The position numbers and the translations under genes were made by a program. The notes beneath the pieces were generated by a model, which saw only the letters and a program-made list of their open reading frames with translations, was not told the DNA's origin and made no database searches. From NCBI RefSeq assembly GCF_016065055.1, contig NZ_CP065856.1:186001-250000 (forward strand): a stretch of DNA of 64,000 bases, in the 5' to 3' direction. Source of the DNA: Halosimplex litoreum (GTDB taxonomy: Archaea > Halobacteriota > Halobacteria > Halobacteriales > Haloarculaceae). Position 1 is the first letter of the stretch; every line of letters starts with the position of its first letter. Shown piece by piece: positions 8,473-17,963 of the stretch.

Positions 8473-9861
8473 ATGAGCCAACAGGACGTGGTCTGGGTGA
8501 CGCTCGAAAGCGTCCGGTGGGACCACACGTCGCTGTCGGAACACGCCCGGGACACGACGCCGACGCTGTCCCGACTCGCGGCGGAGGGCCGGGGGTACGA
8601 CGACTGCTTCTCCCACGACATCTGGACGCGGGCCTCGACCGCGTCCATCCTCACCGGCCGGGCGTCGTCGGCCCACCGAACCTGGTCGAACGACGCGGGC
8701 CTCCCCGACCCCATCGAGACGATCCCCGAGGCCTTCCGCGAGGCGGGCTATCGGACGGTCGGGATCTCGCCCAACGGCCAGTTCGGGCCGGGGACCGGAC
8801 TCGACCGCGGCTTCGACGACTTCCACTATCTCACCAGGTCGACGCTGTCGAGCGAAGTCGGACTCGTCTCGCTCGTGCGGTGGGCCGCGAACCTCCGCCG
8901 GCACTCGGGCGGGTTCACCCGCGACGGGAACCAGCACTGTCTCGGCTACCTCAGCACGAACGTTGCCAAGCGACACGTCCGCCGGGCCGCGACGGACGAC
9001 CGACCGCTCTTTCTCTACGTCCACTACGGCGACTCTCACCACGCGTACGTGCCGCCGATCGCCTGGCGCGAGCGGTTCGCCGACGACCTCCCGATGCCGG
9101 TCGACGAGGCGGTCGACGTCGCGCTCGACATGTCCGACCGGATGTACGAACACATCGCCGACGGGGTCCCGTTCGACGACGACGAGTGGACGGCGCTCCG
9201 GACGCTGTACGACACCGCCGTCGCCTACGTCGACCACCTGACCGGGGAGCTGGTCGCCGCGGCCCGACGCGACCTGGCGGACCCGGTCATCGTCGTGACC
9301 GCCGACCACGGCGAGCTGTTCGGCGAGCGGGGGCTGCTCGCGCACATGCTCGTCAACAACGCCGCCGTCTCGAACGTCCCCCTGGTCGTCGCCGGCGGGA
9401 CGGACTTCCCCGAGACGGGGCCGATACAGCACGCGGACGTGATGAAGATGCTCTGTCGCGACCTCGGCGTGGACCACCCGGTCCCGGTCGGTCGCGACCT
9501 GCGCGAGCGAGACAGGGAGTTCGCCGTCGTACAGCGGAGCGGCGCTCGAACGCGGCACAAGCTGGACCAGATCACGAGGCACAATCCGGAGTTTCCACAG
9601 GGAGAGTACCACACCGACGACGTCACCGCACTGTTCACGTCCGAGTGGTGCTACCGACGCACCGACGACGACGAGGAACTCGTCGCCCGGGGCGGAGAAT
9701 CGGTCGACGCGAGCGCCGACCGACCGGCGGTGACGGCCGAACTGCGGGCCGAGTGCCAGCGATGGCTCGAAGAGCACGGCCGACCCGTCGGCGAGACCGA
9801 GCGCGTGGACTTCGACGAGAACACCGAGGCGCAGCTCCGCGAGCTCGGATACCTGCAGTGA
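8473..9861 (+). CDS. sulfatase-fold hydrolase/transferase with Thr at the nucleophile position
   Basis: A 462-residue alkaline phosphatase-superfamily protein. Metal-site motifs are LESVRWDH (Glu12, Asp17) near the start and TADHGELFGERG about two thirds along. The activation segment reads WTRASTASILTG (51-62). Aligned with the sulfatase signature C/S-x-P-x-R-ASLLTG it puts Thr52 at the nucleophile site and lacks Pro and Arg, so it cannot be matured by a formylglycine enzyme. A phosphoglycerol- or phosphoethanolamine-type transferase or phosphodiesterase is more likely (inference). No signal peptide. ATG 8473 lies about 25 nt after the AT-rich TTACATTACATT; an in-frame ATG at 8431 is possible. 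Confidence 0.8.
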   Translation: MSQQDVVWVTLESVRWDHTSLSEHARDTTPTLSRLAAEGRGYDDCFSHDIWTRASTASILTGRASSAHRTWSNDAGLPDPIETIPEAFREAGYRTVGISPNGQFGPGTGLDRGFDDFHYLTRSTLSSEVGLVSLVRWAANLRRHSGGFTRDGNQHCLGYLSTNVAKRHVRRAATDDRPLFLYVHYGDSHHAYVPPIAWRERFADDLPMPVDEAVDVALDMSDRMYEHIADGVPFDDDEWTALRTLYDTAVAYVDHLTGELVAAARRDLADPVIVVTADHGELFGERGLLAHMLVNNAAVSNVPLVVAGGTDFPETGPIQHADVMKMLCRDLGVDHPVPVGRDLRERDREFAVVQRSGARTRHKLDQITRHNPEFPQGEYHTDDVTALFTSEWCYRRTDDDEELVARGGESVDASADRPAVTAELRAECQRWLEEHGRPVGETERVDFDENTEAQLRELGYLQ

Positions 9862-9935
9862 CCGACGCGGGCACCGTCCGTCGACCGGGCGGAACCGGAC
9901 ACGACCGGCCGGGGACGGAGACCGGGTATGCGTGG

Positions 9936-9964
9936 TATAATACGGGATCTACGGGCTATAACAA
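9936..9964 (+). promoter_or_regulatory. double TATA box (GTATAATAC and TATAACAA)
   Basis: Two AT-rich boxes lie about 20 nt apart, GTATAATAC at 9935-9943 and TATAACAA at 9957-9964. The second is 26 nt before ATG 9990, the leaderless spacing, and belongs to the ATAACAA set. Confidence 0.5.
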
Positions 9965-9989
9965 AGGGCCGAGTCGCTGATGTCCCGAT

Positions 9990-11789
9990 ATGCTCACGGG
10001 GACCGGATCGGTTCGACATCGGTCCGATACGGCATCGAAGGGCGCACTCGCCGTCGGGTATCTCGCGTTGCTGGTCGCGGTCGTCGCCGCCCACACGTCC
10101 CCCGCGACCGGGTACGAGCTCTCCGTCTACGCGCGGACGCCGACCGCGTTCTGGATCGGCGTCGGCGTGGCGACGGCCGTCGGACTCGTCACGGCGCTGT
10201 TCGCGAGGACCGTCGCGAGTCGAGTGCTCGGGCTCGGACTGGGCGTGGGTTCCTACGCCGCGCTCGTCTGCCTCCCGCTGTTGCGAAACTACCACTACTT
10301 CGGACGCGGCGACGGCCTGACTCATCTGGGCTGGACCCGGGGGATCCTCGCCGGCCAGAAGGAGGTGCTCTCGATGCTTTACCCCGGGATCCACACGTTC
10401 GCGATATTCGTCGGCGAGTCCGCCGGCCTGCCGCTCACTCGGTCGCTGCTGTACGTCGTCTCCGCGTTCGCGGTGGTGTTCGCGCTGTTCGTCCCGATGT
10501 GCGCCTGGGCACTCACCGGGGACCTGCGGACGACCACGATCGCGGCGTTCTCGGCGTTCCTGCTGTTGCCGATCACCAACGTCAGCACGCAGCTCGCGCC
10601 CCACACCACGACGCAGACGGTGTTGTTCCTGCCCGTGGTCGTCTATCTGTTCGTCCGGTACCTGCGCTCGGACCGGGACGGAACGCTCGTCCCGACCGGC
10701 GTCGGGGCACTGTTCGCGCTCGTGCTCGCCGCGCTCGTGGTCTATCACCCGCAGCAGGCGCTGAACTTCCTGTTGATGCTGGCGACGGTCTGCGGTCTGC
10801 AACTGGTCGCCCGTCGATGGACCTCGCACCCGTCGGTCACCGAACCGCGCCGGGTGTACGCCCCGACGGGATTCCTCGCGGTGTTCTGGATCGCCTGGTC
10901 CCGAGGCCACGAGCGATTCCAGTCGGGCGCGACCAACGCCCTGGGGGAAATCGTGACGGCGCTTACCGGCGGCGGCGGGGTCGCGGCCGACACGGCCCAG
11001 CGAGGCGGGTCGCTGGCGGCGATCGGCTCGGGTCTGGTCGAGATCTTCCTGAAGATCTTCTCGGTCGCGAGCGTCTACAGCGCCGTCACCGCCGCCGTGC
11101 TACTCCTCGCCCTGTTCTGGAAACTCGGCGGCGACGACCCCGTCGAATCGTCGTTTCACCGCTACGTGGCGGCTGCGCTCGTCCCGGTGACGGCGCTGTT
11201 CGGCCTCTACCTGGTCGGGAGCGTCAGCACGCAGGCGTTCCGTCACCTCGGATTCCTGCTGGTCTTCGTCACGCTGCTCGGAGCGGTCGGGCTCGGCCGA
11301 GGGTGGGACACGCTCTCCGACCGGCTGCCGGGGGCGCCGGTGGGGTCGGCGATCGCGGCCTTCCTCGCGGTCGCACTCGTCGTCTCCGCCCTGACTGTCT
11401 TCCCGTCGCCGTGGATCTACCTGCCCTCCCAGCACGTCTCCGAACAGAGCATGTCCGGGTACGAGACGACCTTCGAACACGCGACCGTGAGCGATGGAGT
11501 GTACAGCGTCCGGGGCGGTTCCGACCGCTTCGCGGACGCATACTACGCCCGGAAGGTGCCCAACACGCCGTTCGGGTCGGTCAACGAGACCGCCATGCGG
11601 ACTGACCTCTCGACCTATCACGGGACTGGGTGGTACTTCGCCGTCAGCGAAGCCGACCGCAAACGCGAGGTGTCTGCCTACGACCAGCTGCGGTACTCCC
11701 GCGAGAGCTTCGCGCTCGTTCGCACCCAACGCGGCGTGAACAGTATCGTCGACAACGGCGATTTCGAGCTGTACTACGTGACCGGGTGA
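9990..11789 (+). CDS. polytopic membrane protein, glycosyltransferase-C or O-antigen-polymerase-like topology
   Basis: A 599-residue integral membrane protein with about 11-13 predicted spans up to residue 480, then a soluble external C-terminal domain of about 120 residues. A conserved-looking loop after the third span reads YFGRGDGLTHLGWTRGI; acidic first loops of this kind occur in GT-C glycosyltransferases and polymerases, but no exact family could be named. It lies 7 nt before the flippase gene and is certainly co-transcribed with it. It probably polymerises, ligates or transfers a lipid-linked surface glycan (inference). Confidence 0.65.
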   Translation: MLTGTGSVRHRSDTASKGALAVGYLALLVAVVAAHTSPATGYELSVYARTPTAFWIGVGVATAVGLVTALFARTVASRVLGLGLGVGSYAALVCLPLLRNYHYFGRGDGLTHLGWTRGILAGQKEVLSMLYPGIHTFAIFVGESAGLPLTRSLLYVVSAFAVVFALFVPMCAWALTGDLRTTTIAAFSAFLLLPITNVSTQLAPHTTTQTVLFLPVVVYLFVRYLRSDRDGTLVPTGVGALFALVLAALVVYHPQQALNFLLMLATVCGLQLVARRWTSHPSVTEPRRVYAPTGFLAVFWIAWSRGHERFQSGATNALGEIVTALTGGGGVAADTAQRGGSLAAIGSGLVEIFLKIFSVASVYSAVTAAVLLLALFWKLGGDDPVESSFHRYVAAALVPVTALFGLYLVGSVSTQAFRHLGFLLVFVTLLGAVGLGRGWDTLSDRLPGAPVGSAIAAFLAVALVVSALTVFPSPWIYLPSQHVSEQSMSGYETTFEHATVSDGVYSVRGGSDRFADAYYARKVPNTPFGSVNETAMRTDLSTYHGTGWYFAVSEADRKREVSAYDQLRYSRESFALVRTQRGVNSIVDNGDFELYYVTG

Positions 11790-11796
11790 GTCCCGA

Positions 11797-13284
11797 ATGA
11801 GCGAGCAAACGACGGTCCGACGGCTGCTCGTCGGCCTTCAGGCGAAGCTGGGCGCCGATATCCTCCGTACGGGATCCAAGGGGCTGCTGTTGTTGGTACT
11901 CACGCGATATCTGTTGGCCCCGGAGGAGTTCGGGCTCCTGTTTTTCGCGATATCCGTCCTGGCGGTGGCGCGGCTGGGCGCGAACCTCGGCTTCGCCAAG
12001 TCCACGGCACGGTACGTCTCCGACTACATGCAGAGCGACGAGTCCCAGATCCGACACATCGTCCGCACCGGTGTGGCGTACAATCTGGTTGCGATAACCG
12101 TCGTCGGTCTCGCCCTGGCGGGCTTCCATCGCGAGATAGCGGCGCTACTGAACGAACCCGCGCTGGCACCGTTCCTGCTGCTGGGTCCGTTGTTCGTCAT
12201 GTTCACGTCCCTGCGGGTGTTCGCGCGGTTGATCTTTCAGGGGTTCAACGAGGTGTGGTGGAGCGCGCTCGTCTCGACGGTCTCCAGCGTGGCACAGCTC
12301 GCACTCGTGGTGGGGTTCGTCCTGCTGGGCTACGACGCGGTCGGCGCCTTCCTCGGGTACATCGGCGCGGCCGCACTCGCGTCACTGGCGGGGTTCGCCG
12401 TCCTCTACTGGAAGTTCTATCGACGGCTCCCGGAGACCGACGCCGTCGACGAGAGCCTGAGAGGGAGGATCCTGCGATACAGCTTCCCGCTCGCCGGGAC
12501 CCGCGGGGCCGGCGTGCTCACGAACAGAGTCGACCAGCTCCTCATCGGATACCTCCTCACGCCGGCGGCCGTCTCGTTCTACACGCTCGGTAAACAGATC
12601 TCGGAGTTCGTCATGACGCCCGCGATGTCGCTCGGGTTCGTCGTCTCGCCGGCGTACAGCAGCGAGAAAGCCGACGACCAGCTCGGGCGCGCCAGCCGGA
12701 TGTACGAGAAGAGCTTCGAGAACATCGTGTTGCTGTACGTGCCCGCCGCCACCGGGCTCGTCCTGGTCGCGAGGCCCACCATCCGATTCGTCGTCGGACA
12801 GGAGTACCTGGGCGCGGTCCCGGTCATTCAGGTGCTCTCCGTGTTCGTCGTCGTGAAGTCTATCGACAACATCACCAACGACGGGCTGGATTACCTCGGT
12901 CGAGCGCGCGAGCGCGCGGTCGTCAAAATCTCCGGTGCGGTGGCCAACTTCGTCCTGAACGTCCTGTTCATCCCGGTGATGGGGGTCGTGGGGGCCGCGG
13001 TCGCAACGGTCCTGACGACGTCGGCCGTCGTCGCCGTCAACGTCTACATCATCGGGCAAGAGCTGGAGATCTCGCTGTGGGCGCTCGGTGCGGCCACGGT
13101 CCGGATCGCCGCGATCGCGGCCGTGATGGGGGGTATCGTCTGGGCCGCCCTCCCGTTCGTCTCGGGGATCCCGTCGCTGCTCGCCGTGATCGCCGCCGGC
13201 GCGATCGCCTGGGCGGTCATGGCGACCGTCGGCGGGTTCATCGACCCGGACGATGTGGAGACGGTTCTGGCGAACATCACCTGA
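11797..13284 (+). CDS. polysaccharide flippase (Wzx/MOP superfamily)
   Basis: A 495-residue protein with about 14 predicted membrane helices. Its N-terminal pattern (GSKGLLLLVLTRYLLAPEEF and the YGR-like region after it) is typical of the polysaccharide transport branch of the MOP superfamily, which includes Wzx and haloarchaeal AglR-type proteins. It should flip lipid-linked oligosaccharide across the membrane. It follows the polytopic gene by 7 nt and is the best functional anchor for calling the whole 0-13 kb region a surface-glycan cluster. Confidence 0.85.
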   Translation: MSEQTTVRRLLVGLQAKLGADILRTGSKGLLLLVLTRYLLAPEEFGLLFFAISVLAVARLGANLGFAKSTARYVSDYMQSDESQIRHIVRTGVAYNLVAITVVGLALAGFHREIAALLNEPALAPFLLLGPLFVMFTSLRVFARLIFQGFNEVWWSALVSTVSSVAQLALVVGFVLLGYDAVGAFLGYIGAAALASLAGFAVLYWKFYRRLPETDAVDESLRGRILRYSFPLAGTRGAGVLTNRVDQLLIGYLLTPAAVSFYTLGKQISEFVMTPAMSLGFVVSPAYSSEKADDQLGRASRMYEKSFENIVLLYVPAATGLVLVARPTIRFVVGQEYLGAVPVIQVLSVFVVVKSIDNITNDGLDYLGRARERAVVKISGAVANFVLNVLFIPVMGVVGAAVATVLTTSAVVAVNVYIIGQELEISLWALGAATVRIAAIAAVMGGIVWAALPFVSGIPSLLAVIAAGAIAWAVMATVGGFIDPDDVETVLANIT

Positions 13285-13334
13285 CCGCGGGACCGAGCGA
13301 GCCGCTCCGACCGCCCCGCCGCGCGACGACCGTC

Positions 13335-14831
13335 TCAGAGCCAGCCGACCAGCGGCGCGAGCAGCAGGGTGACCCACAGTAGGGTGCCGGCGGCGACGAT
13401 CCGGTCGACCGTCTCGGTCGACGCGCGCGGACTGACCGATCCCGCCGCGAGGAGTCCGATCGCGACGACGATCCCGACGCGGTGGACCACAACGTCGAGC
13501 GACAGCACGGTGACGCCGAGGCTCTGGTAGTCGACGACGATAGCCGAGCCCACGCCGAGGGCCGCGACCGCGAAGCTCCGGATGGGGTCCAGATTCCGCC
13601 CGAACACCTGTGCGGCCGCCGGGAGCCCGAGCGCCAGAATCGGGTACAGCAGGGCGGCGATGACCTTCGGCGAGGTGTCGGCGAATCGGTGTTCGAGCGC
13701 GATCCCACCGAACCTGACCGCCAGGTACAGCCCGAACAGCGCCGCGAACAGCGAGAGGTACGACAGTCCGCGGACGGCCAGGATCGACCGCTCGCGGTCG
13801 AGCCAGCCGCGCGTGACCAGCCCGGAGACGAGCGCGCGCCGTGCGGTCCCGACGGGGCCCGTCTTCAGGCGTCCGGATCGGCCAGCCCCGCCGGACCCGG
13901 TCGCCAGCGCGCCGTCGGCGGACGCGCTTCCCCATCGGCGCCGCCGGGTCAGCGCGGCCGCGTCCCGGCCGGCGACGAGCCCCATCGCGGCGAGTCCCGA
14001 CCCGAGGTTCGGAACGCCGACCAGGCCGGCGAAGTCGACGACCGTCGCCCAGCCGTCGGAGCCCAGCGCCCGCCTGTTCCCGAGATACATCCGCCAGACG
14101 GTGTCGACCGAGGGCTCGCCCATGAACTCGGCTTCGAGTCGGTCGCGCGTCCCGTCGGTCGAGTGGACGGTGTGACGCAGCCGGAACCAGTCCCAGTGGT
14201 CGCTGTGGGCCTGGACGGCGACCCACTCGTCGGACTCGAACGGTGACTCGTAGATCCGGAGGTGGTCGCGAGCGCCGAAGTAGGTCCCGTCGTGTAACTG
14301 GTAGGTCTCGTCTATCCACCGCCCGCCCGGATTGGGGTCGAGGTGGCCGGTGAACGGCGCCGCGCGGTAGGGTCGGCGCGTCTCGTTGGGACCCGGTTCG
14401 GTCAGCGCGTAGTTGTGAACGTAGAGATACCGGGTCGCGCCGCGCGCCCCGGCCCACTCGACGACCGTGCCGTTCGCCGCCTCGACCGGCGGCCCACCGG
14501 TGTCGGGGCCCACGTCTTCCCACTCGGCGGCCGTCTCGTTCCAGGTAGCGCCGCCCCGTTCGGCCAGGAAGTACCGGACGGTCTCGGCGTCCGCGTAGAC
14601 GACGAGGTTGATCGCGAGGGTCCGCCCGCCCGCCGACTGGCGGGTGCTCGTGTACGGCCAGAAGACGTTCTCGCCCGGCCGGGGTTCGACCAGTGTCGCC
14701 GGCGTCGTCCCGACCGCGGGGTCGGCCGGGCCCGCCGCCGAGAGCACGAGCGATCCCGCGCCCGCGACCAGCACGACGGCGACGAGCAGGCCCAGCGCGG
14801 TCGACGTCTTCGGGGGCCACGACTGCTTCAC
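13335..14831 (-). CDS. haloarchaeal membrane protein with external domain, unknown function
   Basis: A 498-residue protein. It has a signal anchor at about residues 12-32, an external domain to about residue 265, a basic Arg/Gly-rich loop (about 285-330) and five or six C-terminal membrane spans. The external domain has an aromatic stretch RDHLRIYESP ... AHSDHWDWFRLRHTVHSTDG ... that loosely resembles LssY C-terminal domains (low confidence). Sequons are present (NET, NGT). ATG 14831 lies 25 nt after a GTAAACG box. It is convergent with the flippase gene and separated from the Trk genes by 133 nt, so it belongs to neither operon clearly. Confidence 0.6.
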   Translation of the reverse strand: MKQSWPPKTSTALGLLVAVVLVAGAGSLVLSAAGPADPAVGTTPATLVEPRPGENVFWPYTSTRQSAGGRTLAINLVVYADAETVRYFLAERGGATWNETAAEWEDVGPDTGGPPVEAANGTVVEWAGARGATRYLYVHNYALTEPGPNETRRPYRAAPFTGHLDPNPGGRWIDETYQLHDGTYFGARDHLRIYESPFESDEWVAVQAHSDHWDWFRLRHTVHSTDGTRDRLEAEFMGEPSVDTVWRMYLGNRRALGSDGWATVVDFAGLVGVPNLGSGLAAMGLVAGRDAAALTRRRRWGSASADGALATGSGGAGRSGRLKTGPVGTARRALVSGLVTRGWLDRERSILAVRGLSYLSLFAALFGLYLAVRFGGIALEHRFADTSPKVIAALLYPILALGLPAAAQVFGRNLDPIRSFAVAALGVGSAIVVDYQSLGVTVLSLDVVVHRVGIVVAIGLLAAGSVSPRASTETVDRIVAAGTLLWVTLLLAPLVGWL

Positions 14832-14964
14832 GCGCGCCGTATGCGGCCGACGCGTTTACGCGTTCCGGGCGACCGCGCGCGGTTCGCCGACCGAACGGAC
14901 TCCGGTGTGAGGCGGGGGCCGACCGGCCGACGCGGCGGGCACCGAGCAACGGGGTGCCCAGCCG

Positions 14965-16467
14965 TCACGACCGCCAGAACGCCGGCGTCAACAGGACGAG
15001 CACGGGGATTATTTCGATCCGGCCGATCCACATCAGGAGGATGAACGCCGCCTTCGTCGTCCAGGGGAAACCCACGTAGCTCCCGTAGGGCCCGGCGTCG
15101 CCGAAGGCGGGACCGACGTTGAGGAACGTCGCCGCCGACGCGCCCATCGCCTCGAACTCGCCGATCCCGTTCCCGACCCTCGCGGCGTCGGTGACGACGA
15201 ACACCGTCAGCAACACGAAGATGATCCCGCTCAGGAGGACGTAGGCGTACACGTCGCGGACGACCTCCTCGTCGACGACCTGCCCGGACAGCCGCACCGG
15301 CCGGATGGCGTCGGGGTGGACCTCCCGGAACAGGTCCCGGCGGAACGACTTGACGACGACCAGCCAGCGCAGCGTCTTGATCGAACACGTCGTGCTCCCG
15401 GCCATCCCGCCGGAGAACATCGCGAGAAAGAGCATGTGCTTGGCCGCCGGCGACCAGTCGACGAAGTCGACCGTCGCGTACCCCGTCGTCGTCAGGATCG
15501 AGACGACCTGGAACAGTGAGTGGCGGGCCACCTGCTCGATCCGGGTGAACTGGTCGGAGGCGACCAGGAAGCCCGCGGTCAGTCCCGTCAGCCCGAGCAC
15601 CACCGCGAGGTAGAAGCGGAACTCGTCGCTGTCGACCAGCCGCGAGAGGTTCCCACGCGTCAGGTGATACAGCAACACGAAGTTCGTCGCACCGAGGAAC
15701 ATGAAAGGGATCGTCGCCCACTGGACCGCCGGCGAGAACGCGCCCAGGCTCTCGGCCCGCGGCGAGAACCCGGCCGTCGAGACGGCGGTGAAGGCGTGGG
15801 CCACGGCGTCGTAGAGCGTCACCTCCGGCCCCAGCCCGACCGCGCCGAGCGCGAGCCACGTCGCGACCATCAGCCCGGTCAGCCCGGCGTAGAGCCACCC
15901 GAGCAGTCGAGCGGTCGCCTCGATCGACGGGGTCAGTTTGTTCACGTCCTGGGTCTGTGACTCGGTCTCCATGAGCTGGGCACCACCGATCGACAGCTGC
16001 GAGAGGACCGCGACGGCGATCACGAGGATGCCCAGCCCGCCCATCCACTGCAGCAGCGACCGCCAGAGGTGGATCGACCGGCCGTGTGCGTCGAAGTTCT
16101 CGACGACGGTCGCACCCGTCGTGGTGACGCCGCTGGTCGACTCGAACAGCGCGTTGACGGGGGTCGCGAGGTTCCCCTCGCTCGCGATCAGGAACGGGAC
16201 CGCGCCGACGACGGCGATCGCCAGCCACGTCAGCGCGACCATCAGGAACCCCTCGCGGATGCCGAGATCGTCCCGGTCGAGCCGTTCGAGCGCGACGCCG
16301 GCCGCGAGCGTCAGGACCGCAGTCGCCAGGAAGGGAGCGAGCGGCTCGCGGTACCACAGCGCGACGAGCGCCGTCCCGACCAGCGGCACGGTCAACGCCT
16401 TCAGCACGGTCCCGACGAGGCTCAAGCTGGTGGCCCAGTCGACCCTGAGTTCGCCGGCGAAGCTCAT
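14965..16467 (-). CDS. trkH: TrkH-family potassium uptake channel subunit
   Basis: A 500-residue membrane protein of the TrkH/KtrB family. The four pore-loop repeats are visible as FESTSGVTTTGAT, HAFTAVSTAGFSP, VSILTTTGYATVD and ATFLNVGPAFG, each carrying the selectivity-filter glycine, with M1-P-M2 repeats between. It forms the K+-conducting pore and is gated by the cytosolic RCK protein TrkA, encoded 7 nt upstream in the same operon. K+ uptake is central to the salt-in strategy of haloarchaea. It ends in LTPAFWRS, almost the same as the second TrkH at 19735 (LTPAYWRS). Confidence 0.93.
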   Translation of the reverse strand: MSFAGELRVDWATSLSLVGTVLKALTVPLVGTALVALWYREPLAPFLATAVLTLAAGVALERLDRDDLGIREGFLMVALTWLAIAVVGAVPFLIASEGNLATPVNALFESTSGVTTTGATVVENFDAHGRSIHLWRSLLQWMGGLGILVIAVAVLSQLSIGGAQLMETESQTQDVNKLTPSIEATARLLGWLYAGLTGLMVATWLALGAVGLGPEVTLYDAVAHAFTAVSTAGFSPRAESLGAFSPAVQWATIPFMFLGATNFVLLYHLTRGNLSRLVDSDEFRFYLAVVLGLTGLTAGFLVASDQFTRIEQVARHSLFQVVSILTTTGYATVDFVDWSPAAKHMLFLAMFSGGMAGSTTCSIKTLRWLVVVKSFRRDLFREVHPDAIRPVRLSGQVVDEEVVRDVYAYVLLSGIIFVLLTVFVVTDAARVGNGIGEFEAMGASAATFLNVGPAFGDAGPYGSYVGFPWTTKAAFILLMWIGRIEIIPVLVLLTPAFWRS

Positions 16468-16474
16468 CGCGCGC

Positions 16475-17806
16475 TCAGAGCTTCTCCGTCACTTCGCTCA
16501 GGACCTCGGTGTCGACGAAGACGACGACGTGGTCGCCCTCGCGGACGATCGTGTCACCACGGGGCGTGATGTGTTCGTCGCCGCGCGTGATCGCGCCGAT
16601 GACGACGCCCTCCGGGATGTCCGCCGCCACGTCTCGGATCGACCGGTCGACGAGGACGCTGTCGGGGTCGACCTCCAGTTCGAGCACTTCGGCTTTGTCG
16701 CCCTCGATGATCGAGACGTTCTCCGCCCGGCGGGCGCGGGTGAACCGGGTGATCTCCTCGGCGGTCGCCTTCCGCGGGCTGACGGCCACGTCGACGCCGA
16801 CCGCCTCGAACAGCTCCGCGAAATCGCCCGTGTTCACCACGGTGATCGCCCGGTCGGTCCCTTTCCGTTTGGCCAGCAGCGTCGCCAGGAGGTTCTGCTG
16901 GTCGTTTTCCAGCGCCGCGACGACCACGTCCGCCATCCCGACGTTCTCTCGTTCGAGCAGCTCCTGGTCGGTCGCGTCGCTGTTCAACACGGTGGTGTTC
17001 GGCAGCTTCTCGGCGAGCCAGCGGGCCCGCTCCTCGTCCTGTTCGATGAGTCGCGGGGAGAACCCCCGTTCCTCGAGCAGCCGGGCGGTCTGGTAGCCGA
17101 TCTCGCCGCCGCCGACGATCACCACGTCCTCGGGCCCCTGTTCCTCGGGTGCGATCTCGGAGCTAAAGGCGCGGATACTGTCGGGGCTGCCGATCGCGAT
17201 GACCTCGTCGCCGGCCGTCAGACGGGTGTCCCCGCGGGGGATCACCACGTGGTCGTCGCGGATGATCGCCGCGAACGTCAGCGAATCGAAGCGGTCGGCC
17301 TCGGCGACGGTCTGGTCGGCCACCGGGCTCTCGGCCGGGATCTCGAACTCCGTCATCTGGACGAGGCCGTCGGCGAAGGTGTCCACGTCCTGGGCGGTCG
17401 GCAGGCCCGCCAGCCCGACGATGGCCTCCGCGGTGAGCAGGTCCGAACAGACCATGAAGTCGACCCCGAAGGCGCCGCGGGCGCGCTGCCACGCCTGGAG
17501 GTACTTCGGACTCTTGACCCGGGCGATGGTGAAGGCGTCACTGACGACGTTCGCGGCGCCGCAGGCGACGATGTTCGTCTCGTCGTCGTCCGTACTGGCG
17601 ATGAACAGGTCGGCGTCGGCCACGTCGGCCTCCTCCAGCGTGTCGATGTCGCTGCCGTCGCCCTCGATCGGGAGCACGTCCAGCGAGTAGGTGAGCGACT
17701 CCACGCGGTCGCTGTCGATGTCGATGACGACCACGTCGTGGGACTTGGCGAGGCTCTCTGCGATCGTCGAGCCGACCTCGCCGGCGCCGACGATGACTAC
17801 CCGCAT
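16475..17806 (-). CDS. trkA: TrkA potassium uptake regulatory protein (double RCK)
   Basis: A 443-residue cytosolic protein with two RCK_N-RCK_C halves. The Rossmann motifs are VIVGAGEVGSTIA at residue 4 and VIVGGGEIGYQTA at about 230. Each RCK_C ends with the expected pattern (RGDTRLTAGDEVIAIG and RGDTIVREGDHVVVFV). It binds NAD(H)/ATP and gates TrkH. ATG 17806 was chosen because a Shine-Dalgarno GGAGG lies 7 nt upstream and the chain begins directly with the Rossmann strand; the longer frame adds 38 non-conserved residues. First gene of the trkA-trkH operon. Confidence 0.93.
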   Translation of the reverse strand: MRVVIVGAGEVGSTIAESLAKSHDVVVIDIDSDRVESLTYSLDVLPIEGDGSDIDTLEEADVADADLFIASTDDDETNIVACGAANVVSDAFTIARVKSPKYLQAWQRARGAFGVDFMVCSDLLTAEAIVGLAGLPTAQDVDTFADGLVQMTEFEIPAESPVADQTVAEADRFDSLTFAAIIRDDHVVIPRGDTRLTAGDEVIAIGSPDSIRAFSSEIAPEEQGPEDVVIVGGGEIGYQTARLLEERGFSPRLIEQDEERARWLAEKLPNTTVLNSDATDQELLERENVGMADVVVAALENDQQNLLATLLAKRKGTDRAITVVNTGDFAELFEAVGVDVAVSPRKATAEEITRFTRARRAENVSIIEGDKAEVLELEVDPDSVLVDRSIRDVAADIPEGVVIGAITRGDEHITPRGDTIVREGDHVVVFVDTEVLSEVTEKL

Positions 17807-17963
17807 TGGCTGCCCTCCGCGTGCATGGAGTCGGGTTTTCGCGGCGCGCGTAAGTGGATTTCCCTCCGCCGTGGGATGTGGACCCGGAAGTGAGGGGTTC
17901 CCTCCGAAACGAGGGGCCATCTCGGAGGCGACGCCACCGACGACCCCCGCGCCACCGATCGGC

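Noticed and set aside
12382-14949. An 855-codon minus-strand ORF across the flippase and the membrane gene
   Set aside because: Long antisense frame of GC-rich DNA, with Arg/Asp-rich low-complexity translation.
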